A stretch of DNA of 63,540 bases from Desulfovibrio sp. (GCF_019424165.1 NZ_JAHZAA010000003.1:113627-177166); one strand, 5' to 3'. Positions 8,309 through 19,638 are shown, counted from the first letter of the stretch. Program-made: numbers and translations. Notes: a model not told the origin generated them from the sequence alone.

Positions 8309-9769
8309 TTACAGCGCGGGCATGCCGATGCCGGGCAGTGCCTGTTCCAGGCTGTGCCCAAGGGCCAGCACCTGCGTTTCTTCAAAGGGCTTGCCGATGA
8401 TCTGCATGCCGACGGGCATGCCGCTTTCCGCTCCAAGGCCCACAGGCAGGGAGAGGCCCGGCAGACCGGCCAGATTCAGGGACAGGGTATAGGCGTCCAT
8501 CAGGTAAATTTGCAAAGGATCAGCGGTGTTACCGCCCAGGTCGCGCGCGGTCACGGGCGATACGGGGGCCAGCAGGGCATCGCACTGGCCCAGAGCCGCG
8601 AGCAGTTCATCACGGATAAGACGGCGCACCTGAGCGGCCTTGCGGTAGTAGGCGTCGTAATAGCCGGATGACAGCACGTAGGCCCCCAGCATGATACGGC
8701 GTTTGACCTCCGGCCCGAAGCCTTCAGTACGGCTGTGCACATAGAGATCATCAAGGTTTTTGATATCTGCCGAGCGGTGGCCGAAGCGCACGCCGTCAAA
8801 GCGGGCCAGGTTTGAGCTGGCTTCGGCCATGGCGATAATATAGTAGGTGGCGATGGCCGCATCCGTGTGGGGCAGGCTCACTTCCACCAGTTCCGCGCCC
8901 TGATTTCTGGCGGTCTGTATGGCGGCTTCGCAGGCTGCCCGCACCTCGTCGCTCAGCCCCTGGCCGTAAAACTCCTTGGGAATGCCCAGGCGCGCGCCCT
9001 TGAGTGGCCGCGTGGCCAGAGCGGCGGCATAGTCTTCTGCCGGTCGCGGATCGCAGGTATTGTCGCGTGAATCATATCCGGCAATGGCCGTCAGCATGCG
9101 GGCGCAGTCTTCCACATTGCGGGTCAGGGGACCGACCTGATCGAGGGATGAGCCGTAGGCGATGACCCCGTAGCGCGAAACACGGCCATATGTGGGTTTG
9201 AGGCCCACGCAGCCGCAGAAGGACGCAGGCTGGCGTATGGAGCCGCCGGTGTCGGTTCCCAGAGAGGCAAAGCACTGCCCGGATGTTACCGATGCGGCCG
9301 AGCCGCCGCTGGAGCCGCCGGGAACCTTGCTGATGTCCCAGGGGTTACGCGTGGCCTTGAAGGCAGAATTTTCCGTGCTGGAGCCCATGGCGAATTCGTC
9401 CAGGTTGGTTTTACCCAAGATGACGGCCCCGGCTTCGTGCAGCTTTTGTACGGCAAAGGCATCGTAGAAAGGCGTATAGCCTTCAAGCATGCGCGAACCG
9501 GCCGTGGTAGGCATGCCCTTGGTGGAAAAAGCGTCCTTGAGCGTCACTGGCACGCCCCACAGCGGCCGTGCGGCATCGGGGCCTTCGCTGTCCAGCGTGG
9601 CGGCACGGGCCAGTGCGTTTTCGGCATTCACGTAAAGCAGGGCGGCCAGGTGCGGCTCAGTGGCGGCGATACGGTCAAGGCAGGCCGTGGTGACATCCAC
9701 AGCGCTCAGTTCTTTTTTTTGCAGGGCCTGGGCCACAGCCGTGAGAGAGAGGGAGCATATGTCGGTCAT
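8309..9769 (-). CDS. gatA: Asp-tRNA(Asn)/Glu-tRNA(Gln) amidotransferase subunit A
   Basis: The 486-residue amidase subunit frees ammonia from glutamine and passes it to GatB to convert mischarged Glu-tRNA(Gln) or Asp-tRNA(Asn). The amidase-signature triad is intact: K78 (TLKDAF), S153 in the GGSSGGSAAS loop and S177 (DTGGSIRQ). The start is set at ATG 9769 (MTDICSLS); an in-frame extension upstream lacks family similarity. gatC lies 224 bases upstream on the same strand. gatB is not in the window, so the three genes do not form one gatCAB operon here. Confidence 0.95.
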   Translation of the reverse strand: MTDICSLSLTAVAQALQKKELSAVDVTTACLDRIAATEPHLAALLYVNAENALARAATLDSEGPDAARPLWGVPVTLKDAFSTKGMPTTAGSRMLEGYTPFYDAFAVQKLHEAGAVILGKTNLDEFAMGSSTENSAFKATRNPWDISKVPGGSSGGSAASVTSGQCFASLGTDTGGSIRQPASFCGCVGLKPTYGRVSRYGVIAYGSSLDQVGPLTRNVEDCARMLTAIAGYDSRDNTCDPRPAEDYAAALATRPLKGARLGIPKEFYGQGLSDEVRAACEAAIQTARNQGAELVEVSLPHTDAAIATYYIIAMAEASSNLARFDGVRFGHRSADIKNLDDLYVHSRTEGFGPEVKRRIMLGAYVLSSGYYDAYYRKAAQVRRLIRDELLAALGQCDALLAPVSPVTARDLGGNTADPLQIYLMDAYTLSLNLAGLPGLSLPVGLGAESGMPVGMQIIGKPFEETQVLALGHSLEQALPGIGMPAL

Positions 9770-9993
9770 GGTATTCTCGAAAGTTCTGCTTGTAGTGTTG
9801 GCGTAAACGGAAACCTGCCCGCAGGATCTGCTTTGCACTGTTTTGCCTTCCGCTTGTGCCGCATTCGTGTATTACCGCGGCAAAAGGCCGAAAGCACCGG
9901 GGATGAAGGCGGCACCGCTGTGTACCTGGCTGTTGCGCGCTGAAAAGGGCGTTCTGAAAGCTTTGAAAGTAGATATTTCAAAGCGCGGCTGCC

Positions 9994-10290
9994 CTAGACA
10001 ATACGCGGAACCATAAAATATTCGCCGTCTGCCTCGGGAGCATTTGCCAGCACATCCTGGCGGGTGCAGACATGGGCGGCCACGTCTTTGCGCGGGGCGG
10101 GCTGGTGCTGCGCAGGGCTGTACAGCGGTTCTACCTGGCTGGTGTCCACCTTGGCGAGCACGTCCATATAGCCGAGGATGTCGTCCAGTTGCCGGGCGAA
10201 AAGCGCCTGCTCTTCCTCATTGACGGTAAGGCGTGAGAGTTCGGCCATATGGGCCACTTCTTTCAAGCCGATGCCTTTGTTCTGTGCCAT
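9994..10290 (-). CDS. gatC: Asp-tRNA(Asn)/Glu-tRNA(Gln) amidotransferase subunit C
   Basis: A 98-residue GatC, the small scaffold that wraps around and stabilises GatA-GatB. The sequence shows the family pattern: an N-terminal helix with VAHMAELSRLTVNEEE, then a central segment LDDILGYMDVLAKVDT and an extended tail with EPLYSP. The start is ATG 10290 with AAGGA about 9 bases upstream. A longer in-frame reading to 10509 would add 73 low-complexity residues unlike GatC and was not used. It is transcribed toward gatA. Confidence 0.93.
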   Translation of the reverse strand: MAQNKGIGLKEVAHMAELSRLTVNEEEQALFARQLDDILGYMDVLAKVDTSQVEPLYSPAQHQPAPRKDVAAHVCTRQDVLANAPEADGEYFMVPRIV

Positions 10291-10520
10291 GTTGCGAGGT
10301 CCTTTGCCTTGTCCCGGAAGCGCCGGGGCGGCGCTTCCCGAAGGATGTTGTAAATTTTTCCGGCATGGCGCTGCCGGGGTTGCCGGAGCGGGTGCGCGCA
10401 CTGCTGCCGTGCCGTTTGATGTGAACGTTTCTGCCGGAACAGGTTCCGGTAACACGCTGTTATCGTCTGCTCCCCGTGCTGCATGGCCGCGCGGGGAGCA
10501 TTTTTTCAAGATCGGGTATC

Positions 10521-11879
10521 CTACAGGCGCGGCGGCAAGCTCAGCTTGTACGAGGGCCTGGGAGTCGTGCCGATGGGTTGCAGCGTGGGCTGCTGCCCGT
10601 CGCCCGGTGTAAGGGGGTTGCCCTGCGCATCCACGGGCGGCAGGCCCTGCATGCGCAGGGCGGACTGCTGCAGGATATTGCTGCGCGTCTGCCGGAATTC
10701 GTCCACATTGACGGGAACCATGCCCGTGGGGGACACGCCGAAGATAAAGAGTTTCTGGTGTGCCACGCCCGCGCTGTCCCAGGTGATGGGAGCCATGCCC
10801 CAGACCATGTGCGAAGCGCGCTGCGCGCGCGCGGTTATTTCCGGCGCAGTCAGGCGTGAGGTCAGGCCAAGGCTGACGCTGAAACGGGCAAAATCATACC
10901 CAAGGGCCGTCCAGAAGTCCGAACCTGATGACTGGAGGGCGCGGGGGGCGTGGGTGGGATTCCAGGCGGCAGGAAAGACCGCCAGAGCAAATTTTTCAGG
11001 AGAATTGACCATCTTGCCGTACAGGCCCTGTTCCCACAGGGTCGTGCCGAGCAGCACCAGGCGGTCTTCGCCGTTATACAGCAGGCTTGTGGTCAGCATG
11101 TCCATGCTTTTCCACGAATCCGGCACAAAAAGCGCTTCAAAGGCGGTTTGGGGAACGGGTGTACGGCTGCCTTCGGGGGTTTGGGCATTGATGAGCGGCG
11201 CTGCGGCCGAACTCCACGATGTGGGATCGGATGGATTATAGCTGGCCTTCTGGAGAGGCATGTTGCGTTTGTACAGGCTTTGCTCCAGCAGGCCGGTCAT
11301 GCGCGCGCCGTAGGCATCGGTGGGGTAGAGGGCCCCGTAGCTGCGGATGTTCAGGCTGTCGGTGGCAAAGCCGACAAGGGCGTCAACCTGGTCTTGCGGG
11401 CCGGGAAAAAAGCGCCATGCATGCGTGCCTTCATCGCCCTGTTCCAGCGAGGGCAGAAAGGTGAAAAAAGCTTTCTTGTCCGTGGCGCCGGACTTGCGGG
11501 CCTGGGCGTAGCTGGACGCCTGCAGGGGGCCGCCCACCACCGCGCAGGCGGCGGGCAGGGCGTTGAGCTTCTGCAGCCAGTCCGGGGCTTCGGTATTGAT
11601 TACTTCAAGACGCACGTTGACGCCATTGGCGGCCATTTCTTTCTGGGCAATCTGCGCGCCCTGGCGGATCTTGTTGCCGATGGGCGCATACTGCCCGGAC
11701 GCAGGCAGGGCCAGAGCCACGCAGGCTTCCGGCTTGGGGCTTTGAACGGGCGCGGGTGCGGGGCGCTGGCCTCCGCCAAAAGGCATCTTGCAGGCACTGA
11801 GGCAGCCGAGCAGCATGAGCAGCAACAGGACAAGCATCATGCGCGCAAGGGGGTGGCGACACGTTATGGCTGTACGCAC
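10521..11879 (-). CDS. LppC/LpoA-like or type-1 periplasmic-binding lipoprotein
   Basis: A 452-residue exported lipoprotein. A hydrophobic signal (about 14-26) ends in the lipobox LSAC with C30 as the lipidated residue, after which a Pro-rich linker leads into a type-1 periplasmic binding fold (VALALPASGQYAPIGNKIRQGAQ). This is the arrangement in penicillin-binding-protein activator LpoA/LppC and in branched-chain amino-acid receptors. With no transporter genes beside it, a role in activating cell-wall synthesis is more likely than nutrient binding, but this is inference. The start is GTG 11879, chosen because GGAGG lies five bases upstream. The C-terminus is Pro/Gln-rich. dnaK lies upstream but is separated by a terminator. 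Confidence 0.72.
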   Translation of the reverse strand: MRTAITCRHPLARMMLVLLLLMLLGCLSACKMPFGGGQRPAPAPVQSPKPEACVALALPASGQYAPIGNKIRQGAQIAQKEMAANGVNVRLEVINTEAPDWLQKLNALPAACAVVGGPLQASSYAQARKSGATDKKAFFTFLPSLEQGDEGTHAWRFFPGPQDQVDALVGFATDSLNIRSYGALYPTDAYGARMTGLLEQSLYKRNMPLQKASYNPSDPTSWSSAAAPLINAQTPEGSRTPVPQTAFEALFVPDSWKSMDMLTTSLLYNGEDRLVLLGTTLWEQGLYGKMVNSPEKFALAVFPAAWNPTHAPRALQSSGSDFWTALGYDFARFSVSLGLTSRLTAPEITARAQRASHMVWGMAPITWDSAGVAHQKLFIFGVSPTGMVPVNVDEFRQTRSNILQQSALRMQGLPPVDAQGNPLTPGDGQQPTLQPIGTTPRPSYKLSLPPRL

Positions 11880-11938
11880 TATATCCTCCGGCAGGAGAGT
11901 TTCGGCACGGGCCGGATGGCCCCTTGCCCATAAAAAGC

Positions 11939-11972
11939 AAAAGGTCTGGCTCACAGGGAGCCAGACCTTTTT
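11939..11972. terminator. Terminator after dnaK
   Basis: A perfect 10-bp stem (11943-11952 with 11958-11967) is flanked by A on the left and T on the right, so it can work on both strands. It separates dnaK from the lipoprotein gene, both on the minus strand. Confidence 0.82.
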
Positions 11973-12144
11973 AGTACAGTGAAGGCATTGAGGCAAGTTC
12001 ACCCGCATACAGGCAGTTAGGCGGCCTGCATCAGACAGAAAAGGCGGGTGGTTTGCTTCGGGAGCCGACCCCCCTGGCCCGCAACCGGCGAAGACTGTTG
12101 TGTCTGACGCGGTGTCGCGGCCATGCGGGGCTTGCCCTGTGCGC

Positions 12145-14061
<1,917 letters not shown>

Positions 14062-14307
14062 ATGGTGATCCTCCTCGGGGAAAACTTGTCTTTATGCTTG
14101 GTCGCGCAGCGACCTGCCACGCTGTGCGTCTGCGGAGCGGCGCGCGCGTCAAATTCTGCGGACTGGCCTGCCAGCCGCCCCGTATATGTAAGTCCTTCTC
14201 GCAGGTCGTCCAGAGTCTGCCTGAAAAAAAACGACAAAAAAACTCTTTACAATGAAAAAAAATGTATTTCAGGGGTTTTTGAGATTGACCTTTCTTTCCC
14301 AAACTTG

Positions 14308-14347
14308 GTAGTGATTTTTTTAACTACACTGTGTCACGGCAGACACA
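14308..14347. promoter_or_regulatory. Two dyads in the dnaK / split-Soret divergent region
   Basis: The AT-rich divergent space 14062-14366 contains GTAGT-N10-ACTAC (14308-14327) and TGTGTC-N6-GACACA (14330-14347). The second, just before the cytochrome's ribosome site, looks like a CRP/FNR-type dyad. A weak TTGACC (14285-14290) could be a -35 box. Function is unproven. Confidence 0.35.
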
Positions 14348-14366
14348 GACTATCAGGAGGAGATAG

Positions 14367-15206
14367 ATGAACATCGGCAGACGTGATCTTATCTGCGGCC
14401 TTGGTGGGCTTGCGGTGGGCGGAGCTATGCTCGGCCTTGGTGGTGTTGAGGCCAGAGCTGCGGGGCAGGCGCAGCCTGCATCGGGTCGTTTTGATCAGGC
14501 GGGCGGAGCCTTTGGCTGGAAGCCCCACAAGCTTGATCCCAAAGAATGCGCCCAGGTGGCTTATGACGGTTACTGGTATAAGGGTTTCGGCTGTGGTTTC
14601 GGCGCGTTTTACAGTATTGTCGGCCTGATGGGCGAAAAATACGGCGCGCCTTACAATCAGTTTCCCTTTGCCATGCTTGAGGCAAACAAGGGCGGTATTT
14701 CCGACTGGGGAACCATCTGCGGCGCGCTTTACGGCGCTGCGGCGACATTTTCGCTGTTCTGGGGCCGCAAGGAAGTGCACCCCATGGTCAACGAACTGTT
14801 CCGCTGGTACGAAGTGACCAAGCTGCCCATTTTCAATCCCGGCGATGCGGCCCAGGGCGTCAAGGGCGATCTGCCCATGAGCGCCTCTGATTCTGTGTTG
14901 TGCCATATTTCCGTGTCCAAGTGGTGTTATGAGAACAAGATCGAGGCTACCAGCAAGCAGCGCAGCGAGCGTTGCGGACGCCTTACTGCGGACGCGGCCT
15001 TCAAGGCTGCCGAAATCATCAATGCCAAGATCGATCAGGGCAAGGATTTCAAGAGCACCTTCCCCATGCAGGCGTCCGTCAGCAGTTGCGGCGAATGTCA
15101 TATGACCAAGGGCAATGACGCCAACTGGGCCAAGGGCATCATGGACTGTACCCCCTGCCACAGTGGCACGGCGGCAACGCAGAACAAGTTTGTCAATCAT
15201 CCCTAG
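14367..15206 (+). CDS. Split-Soret cytochrome c (Tat-exported dihaem protein)
   Basis: A 279-residue periplasmic cytochrome. The N-terminus has a twin-Arg signal (GRRDLI, 4-9) followed by a hydrophobic stretch, which means export in the folded state. Two haem c sites, CGECH (241-245) and CTPCH (261-265), lie near the C-terminus. Further Cys at 61, 76, 118, 179, 187 and 203 could hold an iron-sulfur centre. Two haems plus a cluster on a roughly 26-kDa chain match the split-Soret cytochrome described from Desulfovibrio desulfuricans, in which haems from two subunits stack in the dimer. Its electron partners remain uncertain, with nitrate or sulfate metabolism suggested. AGGAGG lies seven bases before the ATG. 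The gene stands alone. Confidence 0.88.
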   Translation: MNIGRRDLICGLGGLAVGGAMLGLGGVEARAAGQAQPASGRFDQAGGAFGWKPHKLDPKECAQVAYDGYWYKGFGCGFGAFYSIVGLMGEKYGAPYNQFPFAMLEANKGGISDWGTICGALYGAAATFSLFWGRKEVHPMVNELFRWYEVTKLPIFNPGDAAQGVKGDLPMSASDSVLCHISVSKWCYENKIEATSKQRSERCGRLTADAAFKAAEIINAKIDQGKDFKSTFPMQASVSSCGECHMTKGNDANWAKGIMDCTPCHSGTAATQNKFVNHP

Positions 15207-15419
15207 ATAATTGTGATATGATTCTTTATCCGGGCCGTTGCAATAGCGGTCCGGACGGTTTCAGGCGGCCCGCTTTTCTTGTGAAAAGGCAGGCCGCCTG
15301 ATGCTTTCCATGATATTTTCGTGCCGGGCAGACGCGGTGGTATAAGAGTTCACAGGAAGGGAAAAGAATTTTTTATGCCGCTTTTGTTATAAATAGCTCA
15401 ATGCCCTGTGCAGGCGCGG

Positions 15420-15454
15420 AAAAAGCCGCCGGATTGTGGTCCGGCGGCTTTTTT
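15420..15454. terminator. Bidirectional terminator between split-Soret and chemoreceptor genes
   Basis: A perfect 9-bp GC stem (15425-15433 with 15440-15448) is flanked by five A and six T that extend the pairing. It sits between convergent genes. A weaker hairpin, CAGGCGGCC/GGCCGCCTG, lies upstream at 15262-15300. Confidence 0.9.
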
Positions 15455-15509
15455 CGCGCCCGTCGTCAGGGCTGCGGTGCCTGCATGGGGTACGCGCTGT
15501 GCGCCAGCC

Positions 15510-17093
15510 CTACTGCTGTGTGTGGTCTTCCTTGCGTATGGCGTCAAGAATGCCTGTGACAACACTGACCTGACCGGCCATATCGTTGACCTGGCGCGCA
15601 GCCAGATCCATCGCTTCCGCAATGTGGGCGCTCAGGCTATTGACTTCGGCTATATGCCGGTTGATTTCTTCCGAGGCGGCGGACTGCTGCGTGGCAGCGG
15701 CGGCAATGGCAGAAACCCGCGAGCTGGAATCCCCGGCCAGAGCTGAAATCTGCTCAAGGGACTGACCGGACTCTTCGGCCATGTGGCTTACCTCGTCAAT
15801 GGCGGACACGGTATTGTCAACCGTGGTGGCGCTTTTGCCCGTGCCGTCCTGAATGGCGGCAATGGCGGTTTCCACCTCCTGGGTGGCGCTCATGGTTTTT
15901 TCTGCCAGTTTGCGCACTTCGTCGGCCACCACGGCAAAACCGCGTCCGGCCTCGCCTGCGCGGGCGGCCTCAATGGCTGCGTTGAGGGCGAGCAGGTTGG
16001 TCTGATCCGCAATGTCACGGATAAGGGTGAGCACCGCGCCGATATCCTTGGCCTGTTTGTCAAGGCCACTCATGTCGCCCTTGAGGCCGCTGGACTGCTG
16101 CTGTACGCTCTGCATGCTCTGGATGGTGCGCAGCACAATGCCCGCACCTTCCTGCGCGTGTCCCTGCACGGACGTTGCGGCCTTGGCGGCGCCCTCGGCA
16201 TTATGGGCCACCTCAAGCACGGTGGCGTTCATTTCATTCATGGCGGTGGCGGTTTCGGCCATGCGCCCGGCGGCAACGCCCGCCTTGTCACGCACATCGC
16301 CAAGTGAAGCATTGAGCGTATCGGCCGCATGCTGCAGGTGGGCCACCACGTCTTCAAGCTGTGTGACTGTGTGCACCCTTGCCTTGTGCGCGGCCTCGGC
16401 GGCCTGCTTTTCAAGCATGATCTTTTCAGTAATATCTTCGCCGATTTCTACATGCCCGATGGGCTTGCCTTCCGCGTCCCTCAGGTAGTCCAGCATGATC
16501 TGCATGGTCTTGCCGTTGGGCATGTGGTTGATGACTTTTTTATTGCCCAGGCGCAACTGCTCGATGCCGCATTCGGGGGTATTGCAGATATTGCCCTGTT
16601 TTTCCGAGCAATGTTTGCCAACCACATCGTTCTGACAGGTTTTATTCATGGTTTCGAGGGCATAGGTGTTGCAGAACGTCCAGATCATGTCGTTGTCCGT
16701 AACGGAAACCGACATGGGCAGGGTGTTCAGTATGCCCTCGTACCAATGGGCCTGGCTTTCCAGCTTGGCGACCATGATGCGCAATGACTCTGCCAGGTGT
16801 CCCAGGCAGTCGGTGCGGTACACGTCAAGCTTGGCCTCTTCATGCCCGGCGGAAATGGCTTCGGCATAGAGAACGCATTTGCGGATGGGTGCAAGCCTGT
16901 TATTGATGAATACCGCGCCAATGACGCCCAGGATCGCAATGCCCCCCGCGCCGAACAGCAGGGCTTTCCACATGGCGGCGGCGCTCAGGCCGTCGCCCAG
17001 AGCGAGCTTGAAACCGGTCAGCATGGCCGCGCAGGCCAGCACAAGGGCAATGATGAAAAATACAATGATGCGAAAGCTGAGGGTGAGATTCAT
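15510..17093 (-). CDS. Methyl-accepting chemotaxis protein with Cys-rich PAS domain
   Basis: A 527-residue receptor. Two membrane helices (about 8-27 and 42-62) enclose almost no periplasmic loop, so the sensor must be cytoplasmic. A short HAMP-like segment leads to a PAS domain (about 118-230) with five Cys (141, 153, 162, 170, 175). The four-helix signalling region carries the highly conserved tip DIADQTNLLALNAAIEAARA (from about 358), which contacts CheA and CheW. The arrangement suggests sensing of internal redox state or a bound cofactor rather than an external solute. The Cys cluster could bind metal or haem, or respond to thiols, and I cannot tell which. The gene is isolated from other chemotaxis genes. 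Confidence 0.9.
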   Translation of the reverse strand: MNLTLSFRIIVFFIIALVLACAAMLTGFKLALGDGLSAAAMWKALLFGAGGIAILGVIGAVFINNRLAPIRKCVLYAEAISAGHEEAKLDVYRTDCLGHLAESLRIMVAKLESQAHWYEGILNTLPMSVSVTDNDMIWTFCNTYALETMNKTCQNDVVGKHCSEKQGNICNTPECGIEQLRLGNKKVINHMPNGKTMQIMLDYLRDAEGKPIGHVEIGEDITEKIMLEKQAAEAAHKARVHTVTQLEDVVAHLQHAADTLNASLGDVRDKAGVAAGRMAETATAMNEMNATVLEVAHNAEGAAKAATSVQGHAQEGAGIVLRTIQSMQSVQQQSSGLKGDMSGLDKQAKDIGAVLTLIRDIADQTNLLALNAAIEAARAGEAGRGFAVVADEVRKLAEKTMSATQEVETAIAAIQDGTGKSATTVDNTVSAIDEVSHMAEESGQSLEQISALAGDSSSRVSAIAAAATQQSAASEEINRHIAEVNSLSAHIAEAMDLAARQVNDMAGQVSVVTGILDAIRKEDHTQQ

Positions 17094-17663
17094 AAGGGTT
17101 CTTCCTTAGATAGCCGCTCCCGAAGTCACAGGTGGCGGAAAATACGTTCAGGTGTACCCATGGCTGCGGTGCTGTGTCGCGTGGGATCTGGTCCGCGGCT
17201 CCAGACCGACTGTGTTTGTGTGTCCAATGGCCGGGGGTGGGCTGTTCCGGACGCCCCGTCAGTGCATACTGTGTGACATATTCGACCCCCCTGTGTATGA
17301 AGTGCGCCCAAAAGATGATTACGCTGCGCGCCATGAAGCGTTACATGTTTGTATAAAAATACGAGTTCTTTAGTAGTAAATAAAAAAAGCCATATCCGCA
17401 ACCACCAATAGCCGTGCGATGAAATACATTTTCAATAAAATAACAAATCGCCTTGCTTATATCTTCGGATGATGTGGAAAAAAGCTTATGGCAGATGAAA
17501 AAAAGCGCAAAGAGTGAAATTGTTGTCTTTTTAAGACAAGCAATCCGGGCGCATATCATGCGGCCCATGCGAACAGGATCGAGCCGGGTTCCGCAGGGGA
17601 ATCCGGCTCAGGCAGGGGCATGCAATAGCGTTGGTCAGTTTTTTGAAAAAAAGGGGGGGGCGG
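17094..17663. other. 570-base intergenic region, partly AT-rich
   Basis: This region separates the ZIP transporter's stop from the receptor's start. The middle (about 17350-17530) is AT-rich and probably contains the receptor promoter, which would read leftward. A 12-bp imperfect hairpin GAGCCGGGTTCC/GGAATCCGGCTC (about 17580-17609) lies just past the transporter gene and may help end its transcript. No protein gene was seen. Confidence 0.5.
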
Positions 17664-18494
17664 TCAGCCCAGCAGGGTGGTGAGCGCAATAACCAGGCAA
17701 ACCCCGATAATACAGGAAAGAGAAGCGGCATTGCCATTGCCCGAGGCGTTGGCTTCGGGAATGACCTCTTCAAAGACCACATAGATCATGGCCCCGGCGG
17801 CAAAGGCCAGAGCCACAGGCAGAATGCCCGCGGTTACCCCTGCGGCCATGGCCCCCGGTATGGCCCCGATGGGGGCAGTCACGCCGGAGAGCACGCCATA
17901 AAAGAAAGATTTTTTTGCCGAATAGCCTTCGGCCCGCAAGGCGGTAGACACTACCATGCCTTCGGGCAGGTTTTGCAGCATGATGGACGCGGTAAGCACG
18001 AGGGCAGTGCTCATGCCGAGGCTTTCAATGCCTGTAGCCAGGCCGCTTTCAGCAGCGGCCGCCCCATAGCCTACCCCGATGGCCAGACCTTCGGGAATAT
18101 GGTGCAGGGCCATGGCCGTAACAAGCAGAACGCTGCGCCGCCAGCGTGTCGAGATGCCCTCGGTGGTGTCCTGCACAAGGTGCAGGTGGGGCAGAACGCG
18201 GTCGAGCAGCAGCAGAAAGCCCGCGCCCAGCAGCAGGCCGGACACTACAGGGATGAAGCCCGTGCGTCCCATGTGAGAGGTCAGCTCCATGGCCGGTTGC
18301 AGCAGGCCGAAGAAGGACGCGCCCAGCATCATGCCCCCGGCTGCGCCCAGAAGACAGTCCATGGCTTTGCGTGAGAATTCCCGCCGGGTAAAGATGAATG
18401 CCGCGCCGAGACTGACGGAAAGCCATGACAACAGACCAGCCACAGTGGCTTGTGCCACCGGATGCTGAATGACGGAAGAAAAGGCCGGGTCCAT
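17664..18494 (-). CDS. ZIP family divalent metal transporter
   Basis: A 276-residue membrane protein with eight predicted helices. The metal-binding motifs of the ZIP family are clear: HHIPEGLAIG in helix IV and QNLPEGM in helix V. A His-containing segment LPHLHLVQD precedes them. ZIP proteins carry zinc, iron or manganese into the cytoplasm, and this one resembles the GufA/ZupT branch. The start is ATG 18494, with AGGAGG six bases upstream; a longer reading to 18590 would add a Ser-rich leader with no support. recR lies about 100 bases upstream on the same strand, but the functions are unrelated. Confidence 0.88.
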   Translation of the reverse strand: MDPAFSSVIQHPVAQATVAGLLSWLSVSLGAAFIFTRREFSRKAMDCLLGAAGGMMLGASFFGLLQPAMELTSHMGRTGFIPVVSGLLLGAGFLLLLDRVLPHLHLVQDTTEGISTRWRRSVLLVTAMALHHIPEGLAIGVGYGAAAAESGLATGIESLGMSTALVLTASIMLQNLPEGMVVSTALRAEGYSAKKSFFYGVLSGVTAPIGAIPGAMAAGVTAGILPVALAFAAGAMIYVVFEEVIPEANASGNGNAASLSCIIGVCLVIALTTLLG

Positions 18495-18595
18495 CAGAAC
18501 CTCCTGCAATGTGGGAAGATCTACTGTCTGAGTGTGGCGCGGTGAGCTGGCGGGCGATGAACTCTGAGAATGCGCATCCTCAAAGTTCATCTGCT

Positions 18596-19204
18596 CTAGA
18601 GATCCTGCCGGTACTGAAGCGACTGCCGCAGGGTTTCTTTATCCATATACTTGACTTCCGCGCCCAGGGGTATGCCTTGCGCCAGCCGCGAGATACGCAC
18701 ATGCGGAAAGCGTCCCGCCACCATGCGGCGGATGAACGTCGCGGTATTTTCCGCCTCCAGCGTGGCGCCGAGGGCCAGGATAAGTTCGGTTACTTCTCCC
18801 TCGTCCAGGCGGCGTACCAGCCGGTCGGTGTCGAGGCCTTCAGCGTCCATGCGTTCCAGGGGGGCCAGCAGGCCGCCGAGGATCATGTACTGGCCCCGGT
18901 AAAAGCCGCCTTCGTCCAGGGTAAGCATGCTGTCCCACTCGGTGACCAGGCAGAGCGTGTCGCGCGCGCGTTCGGCATCGGCACAGACCGGGCAGGGGTC
19001 TGTGGACGCAAGGCCGCCGCAACGCGAGCACAGGTGCAGATTGTCACGCAGGTCATGGATGCCGCGCCCCAGGCGGCGGGTTTCGGCTTCCGGCCATTTG
19101 AGCAGGGCCATGGCCGCGCGCATGGCGGATTTGGGGCCAAGGCCCGGCAGGCGCGCGAGCTGCTCCACCAGGGCCTTGAGCGGTTCGGGAATGCGTTTGT
19201 TCAT
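18596..19204 (-). CDS. recR: Recombination mediator RecR
   Basis: A 202-residue RecR. The N-terminal helix-hairpin-helix (LARLPGLGPKSAMR, 17-30) binds DNA, a four-Cys zinc finger follows (C59, C62, C71, C74), and a Toprim domain fills the rest. RecR forms a ring clamp and, with RecO and RecF, loads RecA onto gapped DNA. It starts four bases after the ybaB stop, a tight pairing seen in many bacteria together with dnaX upstream. Length and motifs are normal. Confidence 0.96.
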   Translation of the reverse strand: MNKRIPEPLKALVEQLARLPGLGPKSAMRAAMALLKWPEAETRRLGRGIHDLRDNLHLCSRCGGLASTDPCPVCADAERARDTLCLVTEWDSMLTLDEGGFYRGQYMILGGLLAPLERMDAEGLDTDRLVRRLDEGEVTELILALGATLEAENTATFIRRMVAGRFPHVRISRLAQGIPLGAEVKYMDKETLRQSLQYRQDL

Positions 19205-19208
19205 GAAC

Positions 19209-19520
19209 CTAGAAGAGGCCGGGCAGCTTGATGCCGCCGGAAATGTTGCTCATTTCGCGGTCCATTGTTTCACGGGCGATACGCCCCGCCTCATTGACGG
19301 CAGCCAGGATGAGGTCTTGCAGCATTTCCACATCGCCGCCTTCCAGTGCCTTGGGATCAATGGTGATCTTGCGCAGTTCCTGCTTGCCGGAAACTTCGGC
19401 CTTGACCATGCCGCCGCCGCTGGTGGCCTCGTAACTGTGGTCGCCCATTTCCTGCTGGAGCTTGGCGATCTTGTTCTGCATGACCTGGGCCTGGCGCAGG
19501 ATGTCATTCATGTTGCGCAT
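19209..19520 (-). CDS. YbaB/EbfC nucleoid-associated protein
   Basis: A 103-residue DNA-binding protein that forms a tweezer-like dimer and helps organise the nucleoid. The family pattern is visible: MNDILRQAQVMQNKIAKLQ, then the EATSGGGMVKAEVSGK strand region and ILAAVNEAGR. An AAGGAG ribosome site lies 7 bases before the ATG at 19520. It overlaps neither neighbour but is packed against recR, and dnaX lies upstream on the same strand. Confidence 0.93.
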   Translation of the reverse strand: MRNMNDILRQAQVMQNKIAKLQQEMGDHSYEATSGGGMVKAEVSGKQELRKITIDPKALEGGDVEMLQDLILAAVNEAGRIARETMDREMSNISGGIKLPGLF

Positions 19521-19638
19521 ATGTTTCTCCTTGAATATTCAAATTGTTGCATCAGGATGAAAGATCTTTGTCTTTCCTTGCCGGGCCGTTGCGCGGGTTC
19601 TTTCGTCCGGCGGCCTTGCCGTGCCGCACGATCCGCCT

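Noticed and set aside
14062..14366. CIRCE element or heat-shock sigma promoter for dnaK
   Set aside because: The CIRCE inverted repeat is absent, and only a partial CCCC-type -10 was visible.
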